This document shows, piece after piece, positions 25,515 to 33,783 of a DNA stretch of 64,000 nt (positions are counted from its first letter, which is position 1; each line of letters opens with the position of its first letter). The DNA is from JBCCCJ01 sp039029315 (GTDB lineage: Bacteria; Bacteroidota; Bacteroidia; J057), in the NCBI GenBank assembly GCA_039029315.1, contig JBCCGK010000003.1, positions 62,001 through 126,000 of the forward strand. Direction: 5' to 3'. The translations under genes were made by a program, and so were the position numbers. The notes under the pieces are model-generated. The model was not told where the DNA came from, did no database searches, and worked only from the letters and a program-made list of their open reading frames with translations.

Positions 25515-26219
25515 ATGAAAACTATTGCTTTTCGTATCTCACTCATTTTATCTCTACTAGGGATCGTTTTTGCTTGCACACAAGAATCTGTCATTGATAG
25601 AGTTGCATCTGAGAAGGTCGATTCAGATTATTTGATGAATCTTGTTGAGGAGTATAATCTGGCTTTGATCCGAAAATATGGCCTTGGCTATGTCAATGAG
25701 CTTCCCAGAATCAAAAAAGCATTTTTCAAAAAAGGCATTCTGAGTTCAAAATTGATGGAAGATGAAGAGGGACGATTGGGATTGACCTTCTTATTTGAAG
25801 AAAAAAACAGAGGAAAAGAAGAATTTCAAGCAACTCGGTTTCATGTTGGCTTAGAAGAGTCAATGAAGTTCCCTAAAAAATTAGAACAGGCTGAAATAGC
25901 CTTTCTTGAAAATCAGTTGATCATTCGTGATGGGCAGCATCATGTTCTGACAAGTTTTTTGGTGCCGACACAAAATGCCTTATCGCAGAGATCTTCAAAT
26001 ATTCCTACACATGATGCTTGGTCATTGGCCATTGAGGATATTCAATCACCTGAATTGATGTTATTTGCTTATTGTACTTGTAGTTGTCCTTCTTGTGCAC
26101 CAGGAAAACCTTGTAATGCAACTAGTTGTTCTTGTTCCTCAGGCTGCGGAGGGGGATGTTCTGTTACTTGTGGTCCCAAAAGCACTGCTGTATGTGTAGA
26201 TAGTTGTGATTATGAGTGA
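25515..26219 (+). CDS. Lipoprotein with a Cys-rich C-terminal tail, unknown function
   Basis: The ATG at 25515 gives 234 residues with a lipoprotein signal (FRISLILSLLGIVFAC); the open frame extends upstream to 25293 through the preceding gene, which is not credible as coding. The centre is charged and mixed helix/strand, with no known domain. The last roughly 49 residues hold 12 cysteines in short CXC, CXXC and CXXXC spacings (YCTCSCPSC, then SCSCSSGCGGGC). Such a tail could bind metals, form a disulfide knot, or be a modified-peptide-like core. No modification enzyme is adjacent. The gene body is AT-rich compared with its neighbours, and an 18-T tract precedes it, so phase variation or horizontal origin are possible. 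Confidence 0.75.
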   Translation: MKTIAFRISLILSLLGIVFACTQESVIDRVASEKVDSDYLMNLVEEYNLALIRKYGLGYVNELPRIKKAFFKKGILSSKLMEDEEGRLGLTFLFEEKNRGKEEFQATRFHVGLEESMKFPKKLEQAEIAFLENQLIIRDGQHHVLTSFLVPTQNALSQRSSNIPTHDAWSLAIEDIQSPELMLFAYCTCSCPSCAPGKPCNATSCSCSSGCGGGCSVTCGPKSTAVCVDSCDYE

Positions 26220-26376
26220 TTGAATCCCAATCCTTGAGTATACATAGCTGTAGCTGGTTGCCAAACTCAATTGGCTACAATTTTCTGTTTTTTCAAAAGA
26301 TTTAGGGACAGTCAAAAAAAAACAATTCTCTTGCTTATGGTTTTATTGGTTCCTTCATTTTTCTTAAATAGGGGGA

Positions 26377-27648
26377 ATGAAGATTCTTTACGACCTGGGG
26401 ATTTATTTCTACTATATATTTATCCGAATAGGGAGAATCGGTTTTTCTAAAGCCAGATTATGGATAGATGGACGTAAAAATTGGCAACAACGATTGGTCG
26501 AAGCCAGAGATATGAGCCGCCCCTGCATTTGGTTCCATTGTGCGTCGTTGGGAGAATTCGAACAAGGCCGCAATCTGATTGAGGCCATCCGGGAACACGC
26601 TCCCCACTATCAACTCATCTTGTCATTTTTCTCCCCTTCGGGCTATGAAATCCGAAAAAATTATGCCCATGTAGATCATGTGTGTTACCTGCCTCTGGAT
26701 ACAGCCGCCAATGCACGGAACTGGGTCCAACTCCTTCAACCTGAGATGGTGTTTGTTGTCAAATATGAGTTATGGCTGAATCTGTTTGGGGAGCTGAAAA
26801 AGAAGAAGATTCCCCTGATGCTTGTCTCAGCCAGAGTGCGAAAAACCGGGAATCCATATTCCAACATGATTCGTAAGCGCTTGTACCAACTGGCATTTTC
26901 TGCTTGCACGCACATTTTTGCCCAGGACGAACAATCTGCCGCAGATATTCAGGCGATTTCTCCAGATGCAGCTGTCAGTGTCAGTTATGACACCAGATTC
27001 GATCAGGTATGGTCTACCAGAGAAGCCCATACAGACATTCCTGAATTGGCTGCCTTCAAGAAAGAAAGACTCTGTATCGTGTGTGGAAGCACCTGGCCCA
27101 GGGATGAAGCCTTGCTCTTCGGGGCATATACCAAACTCAAAGAGACAGTAGACCTCTGTCTTGTGATCGCTCCACATGAGATTCATCAGGCGCGAATCAA
27201 TAAGTGGACAGCCGCATTCCCGCAAGAGAGCATTCGCTTTTCTGACATTGACCAATTGTCTGACCAAGATCGAATCTTGTGGATCGACAATATCGGGATG
27301 CTGTCGAGATTGTATGCCTATGCAGATATTGCCTTGATTGGTGGGGCATGGAAGAAAAAGGTACACAATATATTAGAGGCGGTTGTGTTTGGATGTCCTG
27401 TGATTTTTGGACCCAATCATCAGAATTTGCCGGAAGCGACTGATCTGATTCGGCTAGGAGGCGCTCATTCTGTCAACAATGAATCGGAATTGCTCCTATG
27501 TTTGGATGACTTGCTTCGATCAGCTGATCAGCGAGCCAAAATCAGAGATGTACATACTGATTTTGTGAAGGAACGGCTAGGTGCCACAGAATTCATTTTA
27601 AATTGGTGCAAAAAAGCAGGATTTTTGACTTCAACCGAACCTATCTAG
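26377..27648 (+). CDS. waaA: 3-deoxy-D-manno-octulosonic acid (Kdo) transferase
   Basis: 423 residues, usual for the GT30 family. The N-terminal membrane-associated helix (LGIYFYYIFIRIGRIGF) is followed by CIWFHCASLGEFEQGRNLIE, where the conserved GEFEQ Glu is the catalytic base. KYELWLNLFGELKKKKIPLMLVSAR and YADIALIGGAWKKKVHNILEA are typical WaaA blocks that bind CMP-Kdo. It adds Kdo to lipid A at the cytoplasmic face of the inner membrane. The gene has no enzyme neighbours of the same pathway here. Confidence 0.95.
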   Translation: MKILYDLGIYFYYIFIRIGRIGFSKARLWIDGRKNWQQRLVEARDMSRPCIWFHCASLGEFEQGRNLIEAIREHAPHYQLILSFFSPSGYEIRKNYAHVDHVCYLPLDTAANARNWVQLLQPEMVFVVKYELWLNLFGELKKKKIPLMLVSARVRKTGNPYSNMIRKRLYQLAFSACTHIFAQDEQSAADIQAISPDAAVSVSYDTRFDQVWSTREAHTDIPELAAFKKERLCIVCGSTWPRDEALLFGAYTKLKETVDLCLVIAPHEIHQARINKWTAAFPQESIRFSDIDQLSDQDRILWIDNIGMLSRLYAYADIALIGGAWKKKVHNILEAVVFGCPVIFGPNHQNLPEATDLIRLGGAHSVNNESELLLCLDDLLRSADQRAKIRDVHTDFVKERLGATEFILNWCKKAGFLTSTEPI

Positions 27649-27661
27649 CAGGTATTTCGTT

Positions 27662-27690
27662 TTTGGAAAGACTAAATTTCATTAAGTTTG
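27662..27690 (+). promoter_or_regulatory. Bacteroidota-type promoter (TTTG - 17 bp - TAAGTTTG)
   Basis: TTTG at 27662-27665 and TAAGTTTG at 27683-27690 match the -33 and -7 elements of the Bacteroidota vegetative sigma factor, separated by 17 bp. The ATG at 27712 is 21 bp beyond, so the leader would be short. This is the best full promoter match seen in the window. Confidence 0.65.
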
Positions 27691-27711
27691 TAGATTGTCA
27701 ATTTGAACATT

Positions 27712-28056
27712 ATGAAAGGATCACGTTTTGCAGTAAGCCTTCTATTGTTAGCTTTTCTTCTTCCTCTAACTGCGGGTGTTCAGGCAGGAAGTCCCAAAGA
27801 CCCTAAACTGTACATCAAGAGTGAAACAGTCAGGAACGAATTCGTGGAAATTGTCTACGAAGTAACCTTTGAAGGATTTGTGGAACTGCATCTATTCAAT
27901 CCTGACGGGAAGAAGATTTGGATCAAAGGAAAAGTGACAGATCGTCAAGGACTGGACAAAATTCGCATCCCGCGCAAACCGCTGAATGATGGAGAGCGCT
28001 ACACCTTCAAGTTGAAATACAAAGGCAAAGAATACGAAGGTAGATTTTATACCTGA
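27712..28056 (+). CDS. Small secreted beta-sandwich protein, unknown function
   Basis: 114 residues from the ATG at 27712 (another ATG three codons upstream at 27703). A signal peptide (VSLLLLAFLLPLTAGVQA) is followed by a single strand-rich domain with EIVYEVTFEGFVELHLFNPD and ERYTFKLKYKGKEYEGRFY. The pattern 'VELHLFNPDGKKIW...G' is reminiscent of the T9SS sorting-domain or FlgD-like fold standing alone, but it lacks the sequence hallmarks of a real sorting domain. It is expressed from its own promoter and lies 23 bp before ilvE, so the two may be cotranscribed. Function unknown. Confidence 0.8.
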   Translation: MKGSRFAVSLLLLAFLLPLTAGVQAGSPKDPKLYIKSETVRNEFVEIVYEVTFEGFVELHLFNPDGKKIWIKGKVTDRQGLDKIRIPRKPLNDGERYTFKLKYKGKEYEGRFYT

Positions 28057-28079
28057 TCAACCCATAACGATTCATACCT

Positions 28080-29147
28080 ATGCACGTTGTACAAGAAAAT
28101 ATCCACATACGCCCCGTAGAACATTCCCGCTTGTCAGAAGTCGATATGAACAACATTCCTTTTGGGAAGGTGTTCAGTGATCATATGTTGATTGCTCGCT
28201 TTGAAGGCGGAAGCTGGAAAACACCTGAGATTGTTCCTTTTGGAGCGCTGCCGTTTAAGCCAAGTATGTCTGCCTTGAATTATGGTCAGTCGATTTTCGA
28301 AGGCATGAAAGCCCATAAAGGCCCAAATGGAGAAGCCCTCTTGTTTCGTCCTGATGAGAATATCCGACGGCTGAATGACTCTGCTGCCAGATTGTGTATG
28401 GAACCCATTCCTGAGCATATCTTCATGGATGGTCTGAAAGCCCTCATTCGACAGGACAAAGCATGGATGCCCAATATCGAGCAAGGCTCCTTGTATATCA
28501 GACCCGTATATTTTGCAACAGATGACAGCATCGGTGTTCACGCATCGGAAGACTATATGTTGAGCATCTTTACCTCTCCGGTTGGATTGTACTATGCAAA
28601 ACCTGTCAGTCTCTTGGCGACGAAAGACTATGTGCGTGCAAGTATCGGTGGGACGGGCAGTGCCAAAGCTGCTGGAAACTATGCTTCTGCTCTACTTCCT
28701 GACAAAATTGCCAAAGCGCAGGGCTACCACAATGTATTGTGGTTGGATGGACGAGAACATCAGTACATCGAAGAGTGTGGTACCATGAATGTCTTCTTTG
28801 TGATAGAAGGAACAGTCATTACCCCTAATCTTACTGGGACCATCTTGCCGGGAATCACTCGAAATAGCGTACTCCGTGTGCTGAGAGACAATGGATACAA
28901 GGTCGAAACCAGACCTATCTCGATTTATGAAGTACAAGAAGCTTATCGGGAAGGGGTTCTGGAAGATGCCTTTGGGGTTGGAACCGCTGCCGCTGTCACC
29001 CACATTGACCGAATCGGATTTGGGGGAAGTGATATGCACCTGCCGCCAGTGGAAGACCGCACCACCAGCAACTGGTTGAAAGATCAGGTAAATGGAATGC
29101 GCACAGGCTTGATTGCTGATCCCTATGGTTGGGTGATGGCTTTATAA
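28080..29147 (+). CDS. ilvE: Branched-chain amino acid aminotransferase (class IV PLP)
   Basis: 355 residues, typical of the longer BCAT type. LPFKPSMSALNYGQSIFEGMKA near the N-terminus, LYIRPVYFATDDSIGVH, the PLP-lysine region GGTGSAKAAGNYASALL and NVLWLDGREHQYIEECGTMN are diagnostic. LTGTILPGITRNSVLRVLRD binds the PLP phosphate. It makes or breaks down leucine, isoleucine and valine in the cytoplasm. A perfect terminator hairpin lies about 90 bp downstream. Confidence 0.95.
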   Translation: MHVVQENIHIRPVEHSRLSEVDMNNIPFGKVFSDHMLIARFEGGSWKTPEIVPFGALPFKPSMSALNYGQSIFEGMKAHKGPNGEALLFRPDENIRRLNDSAARLCMEPIPEHIFMDGLKALIRQDKAWMPNIEQGSLYIRPVYFATDDSIGVHASEDYMLSIFTSPVGLYYAKPVSLLATKDYVRASIGGTGSAKAAGNYASALLPDKIAKAQGYHNVLWLDGREHQYIEECGTMNVFFVIEGTVITPNLTGTILPGITRNSVLRVLRDNGYKVETRPISIYEVQEAYREGVLEDAFGVGTAAAVTHIDRIGFGGSDMHLPPVEDRTTSNWLKDQVNGMRTGLIADPYGWVMAL

Positions 29148-29234
29148 CACCGATTCTTTCTATGAATGAGCAACCGCTAGTCGTCTGATGCCCACATCAG
29201 AACAGAGATGCCAGTCATTCATGTTGAGATTGAT

Positions 29235-29277
29235 ATACAGAGACAAGGATCGAAGCCCTTGTCTCTGTATTCTTTTT
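29235..29277 (+). terminator. Intrinsic terminator after ilvE
   Basis: A perfect 14-bp stem (29235-29248 with 29257-29270) closes an 8-nt loop and is followed by TCTTTTTT. It is in the right place to end the ilvE transcript, and could also act on the convergent M6-like peptidase gene. Confidence 0.88.
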
Positions 29278-29339
29278 TGGGAAATAAATATTTGATTGAT
29301 AACCAGGAGAATGTCTTGAGTAAGAACCTGGAGCGGGCT

Positions 29340-31358
29340 TTACTCTTTGATTTCTGATAGCAAGATTCCTGTGTCCTCGACTGTCAGGATTCCCCCCTCT
29401 TCGACCAGCAACTCACTACCAGTTTTGGCATGTAGTTTCCCTTGATTTCTGAGGATGACTTCCGCACCTTTTTTGATGGTGAGGCGCGCTCCAGATTCAA
29501 GTATCAATTCACTGAACTCGTCGAGGATCATCTGACTGCCTTTTTTGAGGAGAATATGTTGCCCATGCTGTACGCGAAGGACAGTCGGAGTGACGCAGTC
29601 GCCAGTTGCAGAATGTGCATACTCCCGATTGGGAGTTCCACTCAGGTTCATCATTAGACGTGTTCCTTTTTGGATCATCAGAGTATTGGTTTGGGTAGCA
29701 TCCTCTAGACCTGGAAGGAGAATATTTCCGCACCAGCGACGGTCCTCAGACAGCTTCCAATCGTCAAAGCGAATATCCAGTACGTAGGTTCCATCTTTCT
29801 TCCGCTTGAGCACTTTTATTCGAATACCATTGATCACAATTGGTTCAAACTGTTGTGGGGTTCTCTGGAATACAGGATAGTTCATGGCCGGGACAATCCC
29901 GCTTTTGCCAATCACATCTCCTGCCTCGAAAGCGTCTAACGGATCTCCTGTGCAATTCAGACTATAGGTTCCCTTGCCGTCGATTTCTTCAAACCAAACG
30001 TCCATTTCTTCTCGCCCTCCCCCGTCTTTGTTGCCATGCTTCATACCGATTTTGATCTTGTTGTCTCCATCAAAGTCATAGCGGATAAATTGAAAATCGT
30101 TTTGGCCTGAGATGGGATTTTCTGCTGCCTTCTGGAATACCGGGAATTTCGCTCCATATTCTGACTTCATCGTATCAGTGGGGGTATAGTCAAACTGTCC
30201 TTCTGCATTGAGCATACGAATCATATTGGCATGCTCCCGAGAAAATGGATTGAGCCTGGGATTGGCACGATTGGCACCGGGAGCCGCGACGACATAGGCA
30301 TACATACCGGGGGCAGAAACAGGATATCCTCGCTGAGGGTCGTTGTAAAAGATCTTGTCATCCCACAAATCCTGCTTTTGATGATTTTCCAGCCATAAAT
30401 AGTCCTGTGTGCCCGGAATCTGAATGCGAATGGCATCCCGACCTGTAACAAAATCTTTCAGTTCGTACTTCCCATTGGTGGTGGGTTCCTGAGGACGCAA
30501 CCAGTCCATCCACCAGCATTCCCAGGCATTGGCGGTGAAGAAAGGAGAATGCCAGGCGGCCATCATGCCCCAGCCTTTTTGTGTGTAGAACTTGTTGCCA
30601 TCAGCACTATTGGCTCCGAGGTAATGCGGGCACCCATAGAGATTGTGGGCGAATTCATGCTTGAAATACTCCCAATTGTGTTTGGCATCTGCGTAGGATT
30701 TGATGCCAGTATGCCCATCCCTGATTTTGTAGACAGAATTGGGAATGCTCAAACGGCTGCTCGACCCCATCCCGGTACTTCCAAAGTCCCGATACATAAA
30801 TACCACATAATCCAGGACACTGTCAGGGGAAGTCTCCCGATTGTCAGATCGATATTGTGGACTATTGGTGCGTTGGTCATATTTCGACCAGTCAAAATCC
30901 GGATAGTGTTCTGCAATCCAGTTGATGGCTAATTGGTTCATACGAGCTTGCCGACTGAAAAAATTACCCCGCTTCTCGTTCTCCAAGGTAATGGGGACTT
31001 GAATAGGGAAGATATCGCCCGTCAATCGAAATTGTCCACCGGACATGGCGTAATAATAATCACTCAGGTTCTTCTTGCGGCTGTCTTTCCCTAGCATCTC
31101 AGGATCTTGATGGAAAAACTGATTGCTCGCTCCCTCGGCCATGCGTGGAAGCACACCTTCCTTACTGATGTCAGGCCATTGTTTGGCAGAGCGCATCTTG
31201 GTGGCATTGTCAAATCGAACAAATATCAACAAGACATGGAGATCTCCTTTGGGAGTGTGAACGCCTCCATGATAAGAGTGAAGAGGAGAAGATGATTGGG
31301 CTGGTAAACTACAATAGAATGACAAGCAACAAATGAAAAGAGCGATCTGTTTTGTCAT
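29340..31358 (-). CDS. M6-like (gluzincin/metzincin-type) secreted metalloprotease with beta-helix-like tail
   Basis: 672 residues with a signal peptide (MTKQIALFICCLSFYCSLPAQ). The region LLIFVRFDNATK, NLSDYYYAMSGGQFRLTGDI and the zinc motif HEFAHNLYGCPHY (about residue 230) fit M6/immune-inhibitor-A-type peptidases. The spacing HExxH-xxx-G-xx-H is one residue longer than the metzincin consensus. The WGMMAAWHSPFF block after it corresponds to the Met-turn region. The last roughly 110 residues are short strand-turn repeats (GSQMILDEFSELILESGARLT), resembling a right-handed beta-helix. No T9SS sorting domain is present, so export would be by Sec to the periplasm or by another route. The gene stands alone. 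Confidence 0.85.
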   Translation of the reverse strand: MTKQIALFICCLSFYCSLPAQSSSPLHSYHGGVHTPKGDLHVLLIFVRFDNATKMRSAKQWPDISKEGVLPRMAEGASNQFFHQDPEMLGKDSRKKNLSDYYYAMSGGQFRLTGDIFPIQVPITLENEKRGNFFSRQARMNQLAINWIAEHYPDFDWSKYDQRTNSPQYRSDNRETSPDSVLDYVVFMYRDFGSTGMGSSSRLSIPNSVYKIRDGHTGIKSYADAKHNWEYFKHEFAHNLYGCPHYLGANSADGNKFYTQKGWGMMAAWHSPFFTANAWECWWMDWLRPQEPTTNGKYELKDFVTGRDAIRIQIPGTQDYLWLENHQKQDLWDDKIFYNDPQRGYPVSAPGMYAYVVAAPGANRANPRLNPFSREHANMIRMLNAEGQFDYTPTDTMKSEYGAKFPVFQKAAENPISGQNDFQFIRYDFDGDNKIKIGMKHGNKDGGGREEMDVWFEEIDGKGTYSLNCTGDPLDAFEAGDVIGKSGIVPAMNYPVFQRTPQQFEPIVINGIRIKVLKRKKDGTYVLDIRFDDWKLSEDRRWCGNILLPGLEDATQTNTLMIQKGTRLMMNLSGTPNREYAHSATGDCVTPTVLRVQHGQHILLKKGSQMILDEFSELILESGARLTIKKGAEVILRNQGKLHAKTGSELLVEEGGILTVEDTGILLSEIKE

Positions 31359-31414
31359 AAGAGAAAAATCCTGGAAAATGGTGAAAAGATCAATTCAAAT
31401 TTGGGCAGATTCTT

Positions 31415-31588
31415 AGTTTGACTTTGGCCAAAATTAAAAACCAACTCTCAATTCAAGGCCTTGTAAGTCTATTTTTGGCTCGAATTAATCAACATCACTA
31501 AAAAATAGCGAAGTTCATGAATTCACAAAAGCCGTTTCCAGACAGTAATGAGGGATTTTCTGTTTTTCAAAATGGCCAAAGTCAAACT
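31415..31588. repeat. 16-bp perfect inverted repeat spaced by 142 bp
   Basis: AGTTTGACTTTGGCCA at 31415-31430 is repeated in reverse complement at 31573-31588. The flanks share a further A-rich similarity (AAAAAC on the inner side). The spacing is too long for a simple operator. It could be the ends of a small MITE-like element of about 175 bp or a pair of regulator sites. Confidence 0.7.
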
Positions 31589-31702
31589 TAGTTCGTAGAC
31601 GAACAGATGAGGGTGTCGGTTTGTGATATGGCAGGTGTTGCGGTGCAAGCTGAATGTCTGTATGAATCATACCCTTACCATCGAGTCATCCTAAAACCAC
31701 AA

Positions 31703-31723
31703 ATGCGGAGCAAAGCCCCGCAT
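31703..31723 (-). terminator. Hairpin after the TPR gene
   Basis: ATGCGG (31703-31708) pairs with CCGCAT (31718-31723), with an inner GC/GC pair, 33 bp after the stop of the minus-strand TPR gene. No T-run follows, so its role as a terminator is moderate. Confidence 0.45.
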
Positions 31724-31755
31724 CTGTGAAACGTGAGTGTATCTATCTGTTAGCT

Positions 31756-33678
31756 TTATCGATTGACGCCCTGACCAACTGATTCGCAGTAATCAGCGAT
31801 GGCTTTTACACGATCATAATTGGGGTCAATGGAATAAATTTTCGACATATACTGGTTCGCATCATCACAGTGATAATCTCCTTCGTCTCCTGATGGATTA
31901 AAAGAATAGAAAGAAAATACTTCATAGGACAACAAGAGGTTCTTGGTTACATTCTTGTCCAGGGAAGAAGGATCTTTATCTCCCCAAACATTGATAATAT
32001 CTCCACAAGGCTCCTTGATGTACCAGCTATTAGAAGTCGTATCCATCGCTTCTTTTTTCTGAGCAATCTGAATTCTGTAGATGTATGGATTCAGGTAGTC
32101 ATCCTTCAACTTGTGCACTTCCTTGAAGTTTCCATCAGCTTCTTCATACATATCAGCATTGTACTGAGCCAATCCGAGTTTGTAGAAATTCTGTAAGCTT
32201 GGTGCTTCAGCGAAGTCAACAACTTTCTGACGGTAGTGTGCCTCAGGCGTATAGAATGGCTTGGCCTCTCCTCTTTTTGCCTTGGATTGAGCGGCGAGTT
32301 CCTCCATCTGTGCTTGCTTAGCAGTCATCCCTTCTACCAATGCGTTGGCTTGCTCAGTCAGGGTAGCTTTTTCGTTCTGATCTTCTGTTTCTTTGATTTT
32401 TGCTGTCAAAGCTTTATAGCTGCCATTATCCGTTACCAGGCTTTTTCTCACTTCTCCTCTTTCTTTGGAGATTTTTCTGGCTTCTGCGATTTTTGATTTT
32501 GCCTGCTTGTTGTATTTGTCAGCAAGCGTTGCGAAGATATCATCGCGATCAGCATTCTTCTGAATCAGTTTGGCATAATACTCATCGGCTTTGTCGAAAT
32601 TGCCTTGCTCACGGTAGATATGACCAGTGATCTCATAATCATCCTCAATCAGATATTCTTCTTTTTTGACTTGATTGAAGTAGTCTTCCATCGCGGCTTG
32701 GGCTTCCCCGAGTTTGCCCAGCTGGAAGAGGGACATGCCTTTGAGGCGTCGAGTTACGTTTGTTCCTGCACCAGCACCTTCGATTTTCGCAATTTCAGTC
32801 AGGGCTTCGTCATAATTTTCACTCAGGAAGAGGAAACTGGCGTACCGGATTCTTGCTTTGAGGTCATCCCCTGTCAGTGAGACGTACTTCTGGAGATCAT
32901 CTCTGGCTTTGTCATATTTTCCCAGCAAGAGGTAGAGTTCCCCACGGATTCTATAGGCAGGCGCATAATCGGGATCTTTAGAGACCGCAGCTTGAGCTTT
33001 TTCGAATCCAGCCTGAAAGTCAGCAGCTTCTTTGCTTTCTTTTCCTTTGGCGAAGTACAATTCAGCAAGATAGACATATGCAGGTACATAGTCTGGAGCT
33101 TTGGTGATCCCTTTTTCGAGTTCTTCCAATGCCAGTTCCTGTACACCTTGGCGGACATAATATTCTCCCAAATAGATATTGGGGCGAGAATCATCTCCTA
33201 ATTCAGCTTTCTCCCTGAGATCATAGAGGATTTGCTTCGCTGTTCCTCTTTCATCTGGTCCACCTTCCATATAGGCGAGAGAGGCAGCAAAATCCACATC
33301 GACATTTTTGCCTTTATTGGTTGAAACAGCCTCTTCGAGGAAAACCAGGGCATCAGCCACTTTGTTTTCTTTCATCATCATCAATCCCATCCCTACTTTG
33401 TTCAGAGGGCTTTTTCCTTTGGCATCCAGGCCAGCCTGAAAATTCTGGGTTGCCCCTGCATAATCTTCAGAGTAGTAGCTGATCATTCCCAGATAGTAAT
33501 AGATCTCATCTGTGTTTTTTTGTTTGGTAGTCAGATAACCTCGGAGTTCTTTCTCGGCTTCTGCATAACTCTCCTGAGCGATCAAATCTTTCACATTGGT
33601 CAGATCTACCTGGGCGAACAAGCCCATCTGCCCCATCAGGAGCATGCTCACACACATTAATAAAGCACGTTTCAACAT
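31756..33678 (-). CDS. Tetratricopeptide repeat protein, secreted or periplasmic
   Basis: 640 residues from the ATG at 33678, chosen because a signal peptide starts there (LLMCVSMLLMGQMGLFAQ); the open frame upstream has no such feature. At least ten TPR units are seen (for example YYYLGMISYYSEDYAGATQNFQAGL, APAYRIRGELYLLLGKYDKA). A coiled-coil of about 70 residues rich in Lys/Glu/Gln (around residues 410-480) divides the repeats. It follows a PstS-like gene, and such PstS-TPR pairs occur near ExbB/ExbD/TonB genes in many Bacteroidota, where the TPR protein is an envelope scaffold of unknown role. No TonB genes are in the window. Confidence 0.88.
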   Translation of the reverse strand: MLKRALLMCVSMLLMGQMGLFAQVDLTNVKDLIAQESYAEAEKELRGYLTTKQKNTDEIYYYLGMISYYSEDYAGATQNFQAGLDAKGKSPLNKVGMGLMMMKENKVADALVFLEEAVSTNKGKNVDVDFAASLAYMEGGPDERGTAKQILYDLREKAELGDDSRPNIYLGEYYVRQGVQELALEELEKGITKAPDYVPAYVYLAELYFAKGKESKEAADFQAGFEKAQAAVSKDPDYAPAYRIRGELYLLLGKYDKARDDLQKYVSLTGDDLKARIRYASFLFLSENYDEALTEIAKIEGAGAGTNVTRRLKGMSLFQLGKLGEAQAAMEDYFNQVKKEEYLIEDDYEITGHIYREQGNFDKADEYYAKLIQKNADRDDIFATLADKYNKQAKSKIAEARKISKERGEVRKSLVTDNGSYKALTAKIKETEDQNEKATLTEQANALVEGMTAKQAQMEELAAQSKAKRGEAKPFYTPEAHYRQKVVDFAEAPSLQNFYKLGLAQYNADMYEEADGNFKEVHKLKDDYLNPYIYRIQIAQKKEAMDTTSNSWYIKEPCGDIINVWGDKDPSSLDKNVTKNLLLSYEVFSFYSFNPSGDEGDYHCDDANQYMSKIYSIDPNYDRVKAIADYCESVGQGVNR

Positions 33679-33783
33679 AGTCTTTTTCGATTTAGATGGT
33701 TTGATGCTTAACTGATATTTTCCGGTAAATTTCACAAAAAGTTTGGTAACCAATCTACTATCAGGATGTACAATCCTTTTCAA

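Larger units (their letters stand above)
31359..31755. other. 397-bp intergenic region with inverted repeat
   Basis: Between the M6-like peptidase gene and the TPR gene, both minus strand. It holds the 16-bp inverted repeat AGTTTGACTTTGGCCA described separately, and a hairpin near the TPR gene stop. No credible gene, RNA or -7 box was seen. Confidence 0.5.
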
